Origin: Tetranychus cinnabarinus
Lineage: Eukaryota; Arthropoda; Arachnida; Trombidiformes; Tetranychidae
Reading direction: 5' to 3'
NCBI GenBank assembly: GCA_022266195.1
Contig: WHVY01000009.1
Coordinates: forward strand, 806,001 to 870,000
Length of the DNA stretch: 64,000 nucleotides
Part shown: one piece after another, positions 1 to 12,640 of the stretch
Layout: every line of letters begins with the position of its first letter
Position numbering within the stretch: the stretch's first letter is position 1
The notes under the pieces: model-generated
What the model was told of the DNA's origin: nothing
Seen by the model: the letters and a program-made list of their open reading frames with translations, nothing else
The model's database searches: none
Made by a program: the position numbers and the translations under genes

Positions 1-933
1 TGAGAAAGAAGAGGAAAAAGCGGGAGAAGAATATGATGATGAAAATGGTGAGGATAAAGATGATAATGATGATACTTTTAGGTTGATAAAGTGAGGGTGA
101 AGAGAGTGAGAGGAAAAATAGTTGACATTAAATAAAGTGAATCAAGTGACGATCATTTTTATCAATAAATATCTAACCATTATAAAGTCCTCGTGTTAAG
201 GCAATGGTTAAACTGTTGAACCAAGCAACTCGAATCTCTTCCTTCTACTTCCTATGTTGGCAATGATGAGGAAGATGAGGAAGAAGTAAAAGTTTAAGTG
301 AATCAGTTTATCGAGTCCGCAAAGTCCGTATTGGGAGTTTGGTTGCCCTTTAGAGAAGAAGAAGAAGCCTAAAGGAGAAATGATTTATTCTTAAGTAAAC
401 CATATCGAGCCTCTATTATTGTACATTCAAAATCGATATAAAGGCCTGAGACAAGGTCATGAAGATGGAAGATGAAAAGGGATGAGATTTACTCTACAAG
501 TTTTGCAAATGAAAATTTTTTTCCTCATTTTCTTTTCACTTTTTTTCCTCTTCTATTCATTGATACATTACATTGTTACACTTTGGCCAATGGGTTTACT
601 TCATGTTTAATGACAATAATTACTGAAATGTCTTTTCTTGCTTCAACATGAAATGAACAGAAATGAACAGAAATGATGAACAAAAATCATGTAATATTAA
701 TATTGGAATGGAATCATGAAAAGACTTCATTTTGTGATGTCCATCTTTGTACATAAAAACAGTGTTTTCGTTCACTCTTATTGCTGTTCATCATCATCAG
801 GAGAAAATGAAAAAGAAAAGAAAACTCATTTTCATCTACTTTTTTTCTTCTTCTTTCTCTCTGTTCTCCATCTTCTGTTGATGGTTTTTCATGCCTTTAC
901 CTCGGCGTTATTGTTGTTTTTGAACAGTTATCG

Positions 934-943
934 TTGGGAGTGA
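934..943 (+). promoter_or_regulatory. CTGGGAGTGA-type motif, copy 1 (one mismatch)
   Basis: TTGGGAGTGA on the plus strand, inside a purine-rich block. It is one of nine copies of a 10-bp motif found only in non-coding DNA of this window. Function unknown. Confidence 0.35.
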
Positions 944-1189
944 GAAGAGAAGAAGAAACGAGAACTTTGATTCCATGCTCAAGAGTGAAGAGTCGCAACA
1001 AGAAAAATGATGTAACCATAGAGACTAAAGGGAGTTACCAGTAACTACGTCGATATCATCATGAAGAGAGAAGAGAAAAAAAGAAGCATTTAAACGTAAC
1101 GTTACGAAGGAAAGTCAATGTTATCAGAAAGCCATGTGAGATGAGCCAATATACAGCAAGGTAGACAGAAGATGAGGAAGAGAGGGGAA

Positions 1190-1217
1190 AAAGAAGAAGA
1201 AGAAGAAGAAGAGAAGA
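1190..1217. repeat. (GAA)n microsatellite
   Basis: Run of AAGAAG triplets at the end of a purine-rich block, just before the strand composition flips to pyrimidine-rich at about 1265. Confidence 0.8.
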
Positions 1218-2382
1218 AAAAAGTGAAAAGGAAAAGGCAATAAAATAAAGAGAAGAGATGAAAATGTAATGGTAAAGCATCTCTCATCATCTTTCTGCTT
1301 CTTCATCTTCATCACTTTTTGTTTCCTCACTCACGCGATTCTGCTCTCTATTGACCTTTTCCTTAACCATTTACATCAATTTAATCTCTCGTCTCACTCT
1401 TATCATCATTTCTCTCTCTCTTTTTTTCATCTTCTCCATCCTTCTTCCTTTAACCTTCCACAATGGCCTAACACAATTCACTTTCACTTTCCTCTTCTCT
1501 CTTTGACCCTCTCTCCATCATTTTGCATCATTTTTTCTCCTTCCTTTCACCTTCTCATCTTTTTTCATAAACATTTTTTTCCTTCTTCTTTTTCTTTCCA
1601 TTCTTAACATCTTTTTTGGAGCAAAAAAAACTTATTACAGTTCAGTTTGGGAAAAGATGCGTCTCAATCGTTTTTATTCACTTTTCATCTCTTCTCTTCC
1701 TTTAACCACAATTTGCCAAGCTAGACCATAATAGGGTTAAATATTGATAACATTTCCAGAATTGAAGTTTTCTCTTATTTACAATTCATATTCGCAATCA
1801 GATTTGCTCAAGTTGACAGGTTATCACTTGAACCTTTTCTCACTCAACAATTAACAAATTGTACAAGTTGAATTTTTTGTCATTTTTCTTCTTTTTGTCA
1901 ACTTTTGTTTGCTTTTTCCTTAATTGTCTCGCTTTTCAATCAATGTTGCAATTTGAATGTAGCTTTTGAAAGCTCAATATCAATGTTTGTTTACTCGTAA
2001 TGATACATAATTGTGATTAAGTGCAATTAATTACACTTTGCAAGTTTCCAATTGTTGAGTAAATAATTGTTTTGATAATTCTATTGGGCTTCATTGGTAC
2101 AGCAAAAAGGGTTAACACGAATTACGAGTTTTTCTTGGTAAATGAATTGAACATTTGTATAGTTTACTGTTAATATTTTGCTTCCTTAAATTGGCTTGGA
2201 TGGCAAGTGTTGGATGATGGGGAAGATGCGAAGAGGCGAAAAAAATGAAGCTTCAAGATTGGCTCAACTTGAGAAGGAAAATAAATTTCGGAAAAGATGG
2301 AAAAGACAGAGAAATGGAAAGAGAGAAAATACAAAAAAAAACTCTTTTTCTCTTCTTCTTCTTCATCATCAGTTAATCATGA

Positions 2383-2400
2383 AAGAGAGAGAGAGAGAAA
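2383..2400. repeat. (GA)n microsatellite
   Basis: Short GA dinucleotide run inside the 2195-2790 purine-rich block. Confidence 0.7.
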
Positions 2401-2805
2401 TGATAATGATGATGAAAATAGGCAAAGATGAAGAAAGGGAAGAAATAGTAATGTCGAAAGAAAAGTGAAGCCTTTGAATGATGATGAGAATAAGAGAAAG
2501 AGAAAGATTCATTGGTGAGAAAATGTGAAAGATGGAAAAAGATGATGAAAATGATGAGAAGGATGAGAATGAGGTAAAGAGAGTTGAAAGTGAAAGTGAG
2601 TTACGAGAAGCAAAAATGGGTATAAAAGATATGATGATGATGAGGAAAGCAGATGATAGTGAGTCTATGAGTTGTTTGCCTTTATCGTAAAATTGATTCT
2701 AGGAAAGTAAAGGGAAGATCGATTGACAAAGAGAAAGAGAAAGAGAAGGATGAAAAGAACAAAAAATGATGCGAAAAGATGAGATGACTCTTTTAGCTCT
2801 ACTTT

Positions 2806-2815
2806 TCACTCCCAG
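2806..2815 (-). promoter_or_regulatory. CTGGGAGTGA motif, copy 2
   Basis: Exact match on the minus strand (TCACTCCCAG on plus), preceded by TTT and followed by T, matching the extended form ACTGGGAGTGAAA. It sits at the purine-to-pyrimidine switch near 2,790-2,800. Confidence 0.45.
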
Positions 2816-3427
2816 TTTCTCAATAGTTTTTTTTCACTCTTCCTGATCATTTGACTTTAACCTGAAAATATTGCCCTCAGCTTAATAAACATTATCATCA
2901 ACTTTATCATTCTTACTCATTGCTCTTGGAGCATCTTCATCTTCCCCATCTTCCTCATAATCTCTATCATCAACATGAAACTCAACCAGAAAATGAAATT
3001 CTCTTGTTGTTGATTCTGTCCGAAGAAACGCAAAAACTTATAAAATGTTTATAACAAATGAAACAATTGAGATTCTAGGAAATGTTTAAAGTCAATGAGC
3101 ATGATTCAAAGTTTCAAAATAACTTTTAAATAACTTTGCATTTACAATGATTTTGCAAAACTTTGTTTTTCTTCATCAGAATTTTGAGGTTTGTAGAAAA
3201 TTTTTGTAAATGAAAATTGAATCAGTTTTGATAAAGTTTTGGTTTTTTTATAACAAATTTAGAAACATTGAAAATGATTTTGAAACAAATTTTGAATCTT
3301 TTCAGGGAAAAGAAAGGTTTCGCTATTGCTATTAGCATTGTTAGTGTTATTTGGAAAACTCAAATTGATATGAAAATATTATTATTAGTCGATGATACAA
3401 AACCAACTCCCAATTGATAAAGCAGTC

Positions 3428-3437
3428 TCACTCCCAG
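3428..3437 (-). promoter_or_regulatory. CTGGGAGTGA motif, copy 3
   Basis: Exact match on the minus strand in the pyrimidine-rich block 2800-3850, about 620 bp from copy 2 and in the same orientation. Confidence 0.45.
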
Positions 3438-4099
3438 TCTTTTGACTCTTTCCTTAACCCAATGGAATCACTTGAATCCCGTTTATATCTAATTTTATCG
3501 ATAATCGATTTCTTGTATCTTTGTTACTCTCACCTTAACCTCTCATGCGCTTATCATCATCTCTTCATCTTTCATTTTTTCTCTTCTGCCTTTTCCATTT
3601 CTCGCTTTCCTCGAGATTCACTATTAACCTCAGCTCATTCATTCATCCAATCTTCTCTCTCTTTTTCGTCTTCTTCTTCTCCACACTTTTATCTGTCTCT
3701 TGGGCTTTTTTTCATTTCTATTTTCTTCCCTTTTCTCTTTCTTCAACGCCTTCTCTTCTTCATTCTCTCTCTCTCTCTCTTTCTCTTCATTTATTATCTT
3801 CTCATTTCAACTTGCACTTTCTGAACTGTTCACCAGAAGCTCAATGAATCCCATTTGAAACTTTTGCTCGTTTATCACCATGGATTCCGAGAAGAAGAAG
3901 AAGCAGAAGAAATGAGTTCTTACTGTTCTTCCACTGTAATCTCATGAAAGATGAAAATGAAAACCATGATGATTGAGTTTAACCTGTTAGACTGAATGTT
4001 CAAAGTGAAAGATGATTCTCATAATAATAATGAGAAGAAGATGAAAAGCAATAATTTGCTTTTTCCATCTCTTTTTTATTTCACTTTATTCAGTGAAGC

Positions 4100-7000
4100 G
4101 ACCAAATTTTGTCGAACAGGAGAAAAAAAAAGTTGAAACAAAAAAAGTTTTAAAAAACAATTTTTCACATTTTAATCAAACAATTTGATTAATACAACCA
4201 ATTATCAACACAATTTATGTTAAATCGATATCAACAATCGAACAAATGAGACGATAATTCCTCGAAGAAAAAAACATCAAAATCAATTCAACTTAGAAAA
4301 TTAATTTTCGAAAAGATACAAAACTTGTTCCATGATTCAGTCTGAAATCTTTCAATTCAGTCAACTGATTAAAGTTGAAATTAATTTGCATTTACAAAAG
4401 TTGATGAAAATAAAAAGTTGAAGAAGGCAAAAGAGCTTAAAAATGTAATAAGTTGAGGTTGAAAAGGGCACAAAAATAGAGACTAAAGATTGGGCTAAAT
4501 GGTGAAAAGTTGAGGTTATCTTTGTTGTTTCAACTGAAATGATGAACATGATTGGAAGAGCAGACAGAAAGGAAAGGAAATTTAGACAGAACAAGGTTAA
4601 ATATTTTGATTCATCATCAGCTTGTTAAAGAAGTTGAAATGATAAAGTAAACGATTTTAAAAGAGCAACAAGAAACTTACTTTATATTGATAAAAAAAGC
4701 CTTGCAACAAGGAACCAGAATATCGTTGCCTATTCAAGGTCGCTCAATATTTTGTTCAACCTCAATAACATTAATGTCAACTGAACAGTTTCAACTTAGC
4801 CCATGTTCCTCAACAGGAAATCCAAGTATATTTTTAGATTTCCTTTTCTTCATCATCTCACCATTTCCATGAAAACGCATTGAAACGCATTGAATCATTT
4901 TACAATCAAATTGTGTCCATTTGCTTCGTAGGTAAAAAAAGAAAAACCTTTTTTTTCATTTTTAATTTCAGTCTCAGACATTCATGAGTTTGATTAAAGA
5001 TTCATTGATCAATTTCGTCTTCATTTCAAATCTCAGGAGAAATCATTTCTATCGACAATTTGATCGATGATATCAATAACTATCCTCGACATTATCTTGA
5101 TAAACTTCAACTTCGTTATCATCGTTCGAACAATTTTCACACAATTTTTGCTGTTTCTCAATTGTTGGCGAAATGCAATAAACTTGAACTGAAAAGTTGA
5201 ACATGGAACTATCTGATTGCCATCGCTCAGAGTAAAAGCTGTAAAACTATCAATTTGGTAACTTCAATGTTCATTTCATTGTTGGAAGGCAATGATTTTT
5301 TGAAAAAATGTTTCAATTGATCCTTATTTGGATTTACCTTTTCTTTCAATTTTCAGTAAACATTGAAATCCATTGACTCATGATCGCCTCTGAGATCATC
5401 ATTTGTTCACCAATAATTGTTGGTGATTGTGATTTACAAGTTGTTTCGCTTTACTTAACAATCTTTACATAAACTGGACAAAAGCCATTCTAAAGCATGA
5501 AACTTTATCTCTCAGTGTGAATAATGATTAACTATGATGATCATGTTTGTTGTCAATCAAGACATTCTTTGCAATCAACTAAATCAGTGTGTAATTAACA
5601 GCAAGACTTTCAGGGCAATCAGGTTTACATGTTTGTCGCCAACTTGTTGGTAACATTTTGCTTTAACAAATCAATTACTTAAATGTTACTGAATCATCAC
5701 CTTAACCAGCAAGGCCACAAGTTAATCATTAAACAAGTGTCGATAAATTGTCAACAGTTAACCAATCGTTGATTAATGGAGACAAGTTTGTTTAACCAGT
5801 AAAAGGCATTTCTCTTTTTTTGACTTCATTGTCTTTTCATGGAATCTTGTCAACCTTTGAAAGTGAAATGATGAGATATTGAAGAAACTTAGAAGGCCAG
5901 AATCGGTTCAATGAGAGATCCCAAAGTGACCTGAAAAAGAAACGGGAAAAATGTAAAATAACAATTATTATTGGATAACCTGATAATCTGAATCATGTTA
6001 ACCTGTTCAACCCAACAAATCATTTTAAATAAGGTCAACACCTTGAATTGTTTACGTATTTTTACATTCAATATTAACTGTCATTACTAGGATTAGCTTT
6101 GGTTAAAAGAGGATATTTCATTGAAGCTCAGAATTGGAAAAATTGAAATTCCATTCAAACTCACGTCCATTCATTTAATTGTTTCATGATTGACCTGAAT
6201 GACACTTGTTTCAAATCATTTTCTAATCAACAATCTGAATCGATATTTTTTCCGTTTTCATTGGGATTACTTGAAGTTGGAGAAGAAATTTTTTCCTTTT
6301 TTTCTTGCGTTTCATATTCACAGGTTCGTTTTCTTGTCAATTGTTGTTTAATTTACAATTAACCAGTTTTGTTAATTTATTTGGATTTTTCTTGCTTTGC
6401 TTTCTTTCAAAGGTTTATCTTAATTGTTACTCAATTGTCAACTTGAATTGAAATTAATGAGAAAAGTCGAAACTTGTTTGATTTCACTTCGAGAGTTCAT
6501 TTTGTATTCAGTGTTTTCTGATCCAAACTACCTGTGAAGACACTTTATCTCATTGCAATTGATTAGATTATCAATGTTATCATGTTAATATTGTTGATTA
6601 TAAGTTGATTAAGATTTGGTGTTTTCATTAGTTAATTAAGGTTAACCAAAAAGGTTGATAAAGTCTCATAAACCTGATTTATCAAAATTAACATCGGCAA
6701 CATTTTTCGTGTTCGATTCTTTCATCTTATTGTAAACACGGATGATAAAGAGGTTAAATTTTTTGCAGTCTCAACAATCATATGGTTCATAACTGATTGA
6801 ACTGATGACTGATTATAAACCAAGTTACCGTGTTACCGCACATTCAGGCTCTGAGATTTTAAATGATTACCTCAAGTTTTTTTCTCAGTAAAGATGCGTT
6901 TTGTGTCTGAATTGATTTAGAAAAATTTACGCTCTAAAAAAACCTCTTACTAGACAATGCACGCTAATCTGATAAGATTCTACATCGTTTGTTGATTGTT

Positions 7001-8580
7001 AGCTTGTTCACTTTCTATTATATAATCGTATCGATTGCTCACAATATATTTTATTAGCAATTTATCAAAGCCTATTTCTGTTTGAATGCTCAACGTCATT
7101 AAATAACGCAATATTTAAACGAGAGCAAAGGCACAAATACCTGACTGACTTACAAGTGCAGCTTTTAATGGCGAGGGAAACTTTGTTCTATGAGTTCGTT
7201 CACTCATAAGTTCAGAAACTATTTGCGCGGTAACACGGCAAGTAAAACAATTATTATGGATATTGACAGCAATGAGATGAGTAAAAATTTCACATTTTGC
7301 TTAATATTTTTCATGACGTAAGATTAAAACTTTATATATTAAAAAGTTAAACAAGCGCTATCAGGTTATTGTGCATTAGTATTGTAAATGATTTTCAGTT
7401 AACCGATTTTGATGATTATGGTGGTTAATTTTATCTAATAAGAATTCAGCAATCAATTTATTGTTTACTCGATGCTTTGTTGCCGTCAAACCTAATTGTT
7501 TTAGTTAATAGGTTTTGATCATAGGTCTATGAATGCAAAGTGATGATTAAAAGGATTGCTCATAAGGTATTTTGTAAGTTTATAAAACAAGCTGAGCCAC
7601 GATCATGACTGATCGTAAATTTCTTTTCACTGAATACAAAAAATCCAATCCACATTTAAAGACTGAAATTATTGATGAAAATCCATTGTCAATGAGGAAA
7701 AATAAAATAAAATTTGGTTCAACAGTTGAGGCAACATATTTTTTACCTAACTCTTTGCTCGAAAAATGGTTTTACCTATCCTTCTTATTTAACAATAAAC
7801 CAACAATCAACCTGAACAACCAAAAAATTTTTCCCCCGAAGTCAATGGTAAAAGATAAGGATTCTGCATTTTTTCCCCTACCCTGTTCAAACGCTAATTT
7901 CTCAGGTACCTGAATTCCGATAAAGTTCTGACTATTTTTCGTGGATGTAGTTTAATCATGGCTTTCAGGCTGTCAAAAATTTTTCTTTAGAATCCTTTTA
8001 GTTTGGCCACAATCTTTACGCAAAAATTTCATGTTTTGACTTTATATATGGTATAGATTGTAAATTACTAATTTAAAATTATTGAAAGGATTCTCTGTTG
8101 AGGGGCCTGAATTTTATTTATAATTATCCTGACAGTAATTAAAGCTAAATTTGTTTGTATCCATTGCTAATCATGACCAAATGAGTGAAACATGGAGCAT
8201 CTGATATGCTAACAATTGTATTAAGTGTGTTGAGGGTTTAAGCAAATAAGATAAGTGATATAAGCTAATAAATCGGTTCATTGAATCATTGATTGTTAAA
8301 CAATCAATAGTTGACCATTTAATAATGTTGAAACAAGAAATAAAAGAAACAGAAGTAAAAGAAATAATTCAAATGATGAAAAGGTTTAAATTGTTGAAAT
8401 GGATTAAAAGCAAATTGAATGGAGCAGTTACGGATCTGGAACCAGACTTGTTTTTCATGATGAAGATAAAGTTGATCATTATGAGGCCAAAAGCCAAATA
8501 TTTCATGATAATAATTAACATTAGTAAAAGGAAAAGAAAAGGAATTGCGGGAAATTTGAAAAGTTTACCCGTTTGAACCA
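4100..8580. other. AT-rich intergenic DNA, no supported gene
   Basis: Unique AT-rich sequence without recognisable exons. The longest open frames are a 102-codon frame at 7605-7913 (+), with mixed composition and no family likeness, and a 95-codon Lys/Ile-rich frame at 8289-8576 (+). Neither shows a motif or convincing splice structure. No repeats or RNA genes were recognised. Confidence 0.6.
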
Positions 8581-9760
8581 AATTGTGAAACTTGTTTTAA
8601 TATAATAAAGATGATGATAATGAAGAAGAGTAAAGATGAGAATGATGAGGATGAAGGAATGATAATCAGCCAAGGTGATGATGATAAACATGAACAGGAT
8701 GAAAAGAATGTAACAAGAATTGTAAATGAAATGACAAGGATGATGAAAAGAAGATGAAGATGAAAAAGAGAGGGACAATGTGAGTTATATCCTTTTCCAT
8801 GCAATTTGTGAATAGTTTAGCAGAAAGAAGGAAAGAAAAAGAAAGAGAAGAAAAGTTATTTAATTCTTGAAGGAATCAAAACTGATTCTCAAGTAACCAA
8901 ACGCCTCTATCAATGTCTTGTTCATCATTATCATCATCTTTTATCTTTCCATTCCTGGTCTTCTTTTTTCTTACCCTGACCCCTGTTGAGAAAATCAATT
9001 TGAACAAAAATTTCTCAAGATGATCCGATGATTACCCTATTCTCATCATCATCTTTTCATGGCGCGCTTTTTCAACTCACCATCATCTTCATTTGCCTCT
9101 AACTTTTCATCATCATAATCATCTTCATGTTACCTTAGCCATTCCAACCAGTGTCTCACTAGCTGAGGATCCTGTTTAAGCAAAGGGGCACCTCATCCGA
9201 TCTCTTTCTTTTTTCTTGTCTTTAGCGTCTTCTCTTCTTTCTTTTCTCTCTCTCTCTTTCATCATCTTCACAACCAAATCGATTACAACGCCTTCTTTGC
9301 TTTCACCTTGACGGAAATACCTTTGGCCTCCAAAAGCAGAAAACCTTAACACGATTTGTGCAATGCTTATGATACCAACAAACAAAGTCTCCCTCATCTT
9401 CATCTTATCGTCTTCTTCTTCTTCTTCTTCTTCTTCTTCTTTAAGAAGTTTACTTCTTGCCTTGAGGCTTCCACACCTTTTTTTTATGGCACACAGTCTC
9501 ACTCTTTTCTTCATCTTCTTCTCATCATCCTCATCTTAATACGTAACAAGCAGACAACTAGACCACCACACAGGCTAACCAACCTAAGACCACGACCAGA
9601 TCGTTGTAACCAGCAATTAATAGTCTTTACTTTTATCGGACGTTTCTTACTTTAAATCTTTTCTCTTTCTCTTCTTTCTTTTCCTCTTTTTTCCTTATCA
9701 CTTCTTATTCCTTACCACTGTTCAACATCGAGACCTCCGACCAGGCCAACAATTTACGAG
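8580..9760. other. Purine block followed by pyrimidine block, non-coding
   Basis: Positions 8580-8865 are GAT/GAA-rich on the plus strand. Positions 8880-9740 are ATC/TTC-rich. Apparent ORFs on both strands are composition artefacts. Confidence 0.65.
9411..9442. repeat. (TTC)n microsatellite
   Basis: Uninterrupted run of TCT triplets, the longest perfect triplet run seen in the window. Confidence 0.9.
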
Positions 9761-9922
9761 ATTCGTTGAGTCGGCAACAGCAAAATACCTGACATTTCAA
9801 TTGCCATCTTTTTCCCTAACCTTTAACAAAGCAAAACAAATGTTAACAAAATTTACTAACATTTCTGTTAATACTTTTTATCATTTATTTATATCATTTT
9901 ACATACTTTATATTTCAACTAG

Positions 9923-9931
9923 CGCCATCTT
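9923..9931 (-). promoter_or_regulatory. AAGATGGCG element (YY1/Pho-like), minus strand
   Basis: CGCCATCTT on plus reads AAGATGGCG on minus. This is the core of the YY1/Pleiohomeotic consensus, which often lies near transcription starts. No transcript is evident next to it. The same 9-mer occurs at 19,845 and 41,121. Confidence 0.3.
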
Positions 9932-11080
9932 AGGGAAATCATGGAAAACTTGAAATTCTCAATCGATAATTGCATGATAAGTTTATGTTATTAAAAGCAA
10001 TTCACAAATGTTTTAACAGCACAAAACAAGTGAATCAAATGAGCTTGAAAGGAAAAGTTGAACGAAAAAAAAATCAGTTTTCAACTCTGATTATCCAATA
10101 ATAGTCAGACTGATTCAAGATTAGCCAAATCAGAATCGTTAACAATTTGACAGTTGCACTTGTAACTGAATCAAGTTAAATTATACAACAAATCAAGAGC
10201 CGAGAGTGCAATATGATTGAACACCAAATGGTTTCATAAAATGTTTCATAACAATTTAACCTGATCATTACGATTGCTGTTATTGTTATCAAATATGGTT
10301 TGGTCAATGAAAAAAACATTTTTCAACTTTTCAAATTGCCAAGCAAAAGTAAAGGTTTCCTTTGCTAAATAAATGTTGAGATAAAATCAAATGAAATGAC
10401 GCATATTATTATTATATAAATATGATAACCATGATAACCATGATTTCACTATTAGGAACTGGAACACTGTTCAAGTTACGAGAAGACGAAAAGGAAGAAG
10501 AAAAGAAGAGAAAAACATTTTCCTTATAACTTTTTTTCCCTCTCATCTTCATTATCTTCAAGAGTCTCTTTGGTAACCTTTTTTTCCTTCTCAATCTTGC
10601 TTCGCCTTTTTTTCCTCGATTTATGGTAACAATGAACAAGATGATTTTCTTGTGATGATTTGGATGACAAGGAAGAAGAAACTTTTTATAAACAAAAAGT
10701 AAATGAGAAAAATAGTTGTTCGAATACCCTTTAACCTCTTTCTTTCTCGAAGAGGAATCGAGTCTATTACATGCTCATGCTCATGTTTATAAACACGAAT
10801 GATAAGGGATGAGAAGCGCCTCATATCTTTCAAGATATCGACCAATCTCTCGAGTTTTTGTTCAGTCGAAAGTAAAGTAGACACAACCTTTTCTCTCCTC
10901 TCTTGTGCAGGCGAATAAGATGATGATGATTGTACAACCTGATGTTCATGGCGAACAATGATCTTTCTCATCTTCCTCTCTCTCTTTTTTTACTGTTGTT
11001 GTTGAAACTCCAAAGACCAAAACCAGAGACACAAACAATGGCTATGAAAGATGATGATAAGCAAGAAGATAGACTTTGTA
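9932..11080. other. AT-rich spacer with mixed purine/pyrimidine tracts
   Basis: AT-rich spacer to about 10,410, then mixed low-complexity tracts. A minus-strand 116-codon frame at 10,621-10,971 has a fairly protein-like N-terminal 85 residues and a Phe/Ile-rich tail. I see no domain, intron signal or homologue, so it is not called as a gene. Confidence 0.5.
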
Positions 11081-11087
11081 TTATACG

Positions 11088-11097
11088 CTGGGAGTGA
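11088..11097 (+). promoter_or_regulatory. CTGGGAGTGA motif, copy 4
   Basis: Exact plus-strand match in intergenic DNA. Copy 5 follows about 470 bp downstream in the same orientation. Confidence 0.45.
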
Positions 11098-11556
11098 GTT
11101 CACTTATATTATTATTATTGTATATCATTCCCTGATTCGTTTCTTTCCTTGTTCGCCTTCCTTTCCTGATGGATCAATAATCTAGATTCAGTGTCTTCCC
11201 TCTTTCATTCCATGAAAACGATATTTATACACATTCTTCTTCACTGTTTATAACTTGCCTTTTCCCATTATTGTTGTTATTAAATATAATTGTCCATTTT
11301 TCTTCTTCTTTCATCATATTAGTTTTATTCAGGGTAAAAATGTATTAATAGAGGAATCATGAGATAATGTCTTTTTATTAGCTTTTTCATTATCAATAGT
11401 TTTGTTCATTTCCAGTGTTTGTTGACTTTTTCATTTTTTTTCATTTTTTTTTTGTTTGGAAAAATTTGTTTTCCTTTTTTATCATTTTGAGAATCGTTGT
11501 TTCAGTTTTGGGTTAATTTTGCATTTGAAAAATTCATGTGTTGAGCCTGGGAAGGA

Positions 11557-11566
11557 CTGGGAGTGA
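11557..11566 (+). promoter_or_regulatory. CTGGGAGTGA motif, copy 5
   Basis: Exact plus-strand match within ACTGGGAGTGAAA, the fully extended form. Confidence 0.45.
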
Positions 11567-11619
11567 AAAATGGATAAACTTGGTTAGTTTCATTTGGTGA
11601 TAAATAATGGTTCAGGGTA

Positions 11620-12640
11620 AATGTTTAACTAAGGAATGAGGAAAGTTAATAAGAAATGATAATAACGATAATGGTTAAGTATTGTAAGGAGAAGAATATA
11701 ATTGAAGGAAAGAAAAGGAACCGAGAATGAGGTTTGAATAATAATTCTGGTCAAATTGTAAGTGTGATGAAGATGAAAGTGATTTTGTGAATTACTTGAG
11801 CTGTGTGTTTGTGTATACAAAAAGGAATCAGGAAAAAGTCGAATGATAATGATGATGACGATGATGATGATGATGGAAGAATGAGAAGTTTCCGTAAGAA
11901 GAAGCAAAAAAAAAGTATGAACATGATGAAAGGGGAAGGAAAAGGTTGGGGTGAAAAGAGAGTAGGATGAGAGTTGGTCTGGACAAGCTTTATACCAACT
12001 TGTTGTTGGACTACTTGAAGAGAGATGATGAAAGGGATGAAAAGGAGGGAAAGAGGAAAGAGTAAGGGATCGTGGATAGTCATTGTTGCGGCTGAGCGAT
12101 GATATTGATTAAAGTAGTTCTTAACGACATTGAGGTCATTGATTCAATTTTGTTTCTCCTTATGAACACAACGGAGAGAGGAAAAGGTTTCACTTGGAAG
12201 ATTTTTATCTTCTCTTTCTCTTCTTTCTCTCTCTTCTCTTCTCTAACTTATGCTCACTCATTTACTACTCACTCATCATCATGATATATCTAGGATTACT
12301 AAGTGTGACTTTTATTCACATATTTGTAATTCGTTTGCGAACTTGCTTTTTACAAGTAAAAAGAGAAATTTTTTTTCTTCTTTCCTTTCTCTTTTTACTC
12401 TTTCTTTTCTTCATCTTTTAACTTCATCTGAAGATTTATCTGGAGATTCATCATCAGATTTATCATCTTAGCTTCTTATTTTTCTGGTCTAAATCCTTTT
12501 TGGTCTGTCTCTTGCTCTTACAATTGAATGGAGGTGAAGCTTTTTCAGTTTGTTTGATTTGTTTCATTTTCATTTTTATCTTTCTTTTTATGATTCCTTC
12601 TTATGAAAGGTCACAGAGGAGTAAAAAAATGAAAGTTAAA
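11620..12640. other. Purine block then pyrimidine block, non-coding
   Basis: Positions 11,630-12,075 are GAT/GAA-rich and 12,150-12,600 are TTC/ATC-rich, with the switch near 12,110. Open frames on both strands follow the composition and are not called. Confidence 0.65.
11843..11876. repeat. (GAT)n microsatellite
   Basis: GAT triplets with one interruption (GAC), in the middle of the purine block. Confidence 0.85.

Larger units (their letters stand above)
1..4100. other. Intergenic low-complexity DNA, no gene seen
   Basis: No ORF here has domain-like sequence or plausible splice structure. The stretch alternates between purine-rich GAA/GAT blocks (about 1-120, 780-1265, 2195-2790) and pyrimidine-rich TTC/ATC blocks (about 1270-1620, 2800-3850). 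The 60-136-codon reading frames in it are simple Lys/Glu/Met or Phe/Leu/Ser strings, as such tracts produce by chance. Confidence 0.7.

Noticed and set aside
716..2468. Open frames of 60-110 codons in GA-rich and TC-rich tracts (also 3,414-3,847, 8,369-9,655, 11,629-12,471, 14,683-15,716)
   Set aside because: The residues mirror triplet composition (Phe/Leu/Ser or Lys/Glu/Met), frames overlap on both strands, and no motif or splice logic is present.
7605..7913. 102-codon plus-strand frame with mixed composition
   Set aside because: Looks less repetitive than its neighbours but has no domain, leader or coherent exon partner. Transcript evidence would be needed.
10621..10971. 116-codon minus-strand frame
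   Set aside because: The N-terminal part is protein-like, but the tail is low-complexity Phe/Ile. No family or splice support.
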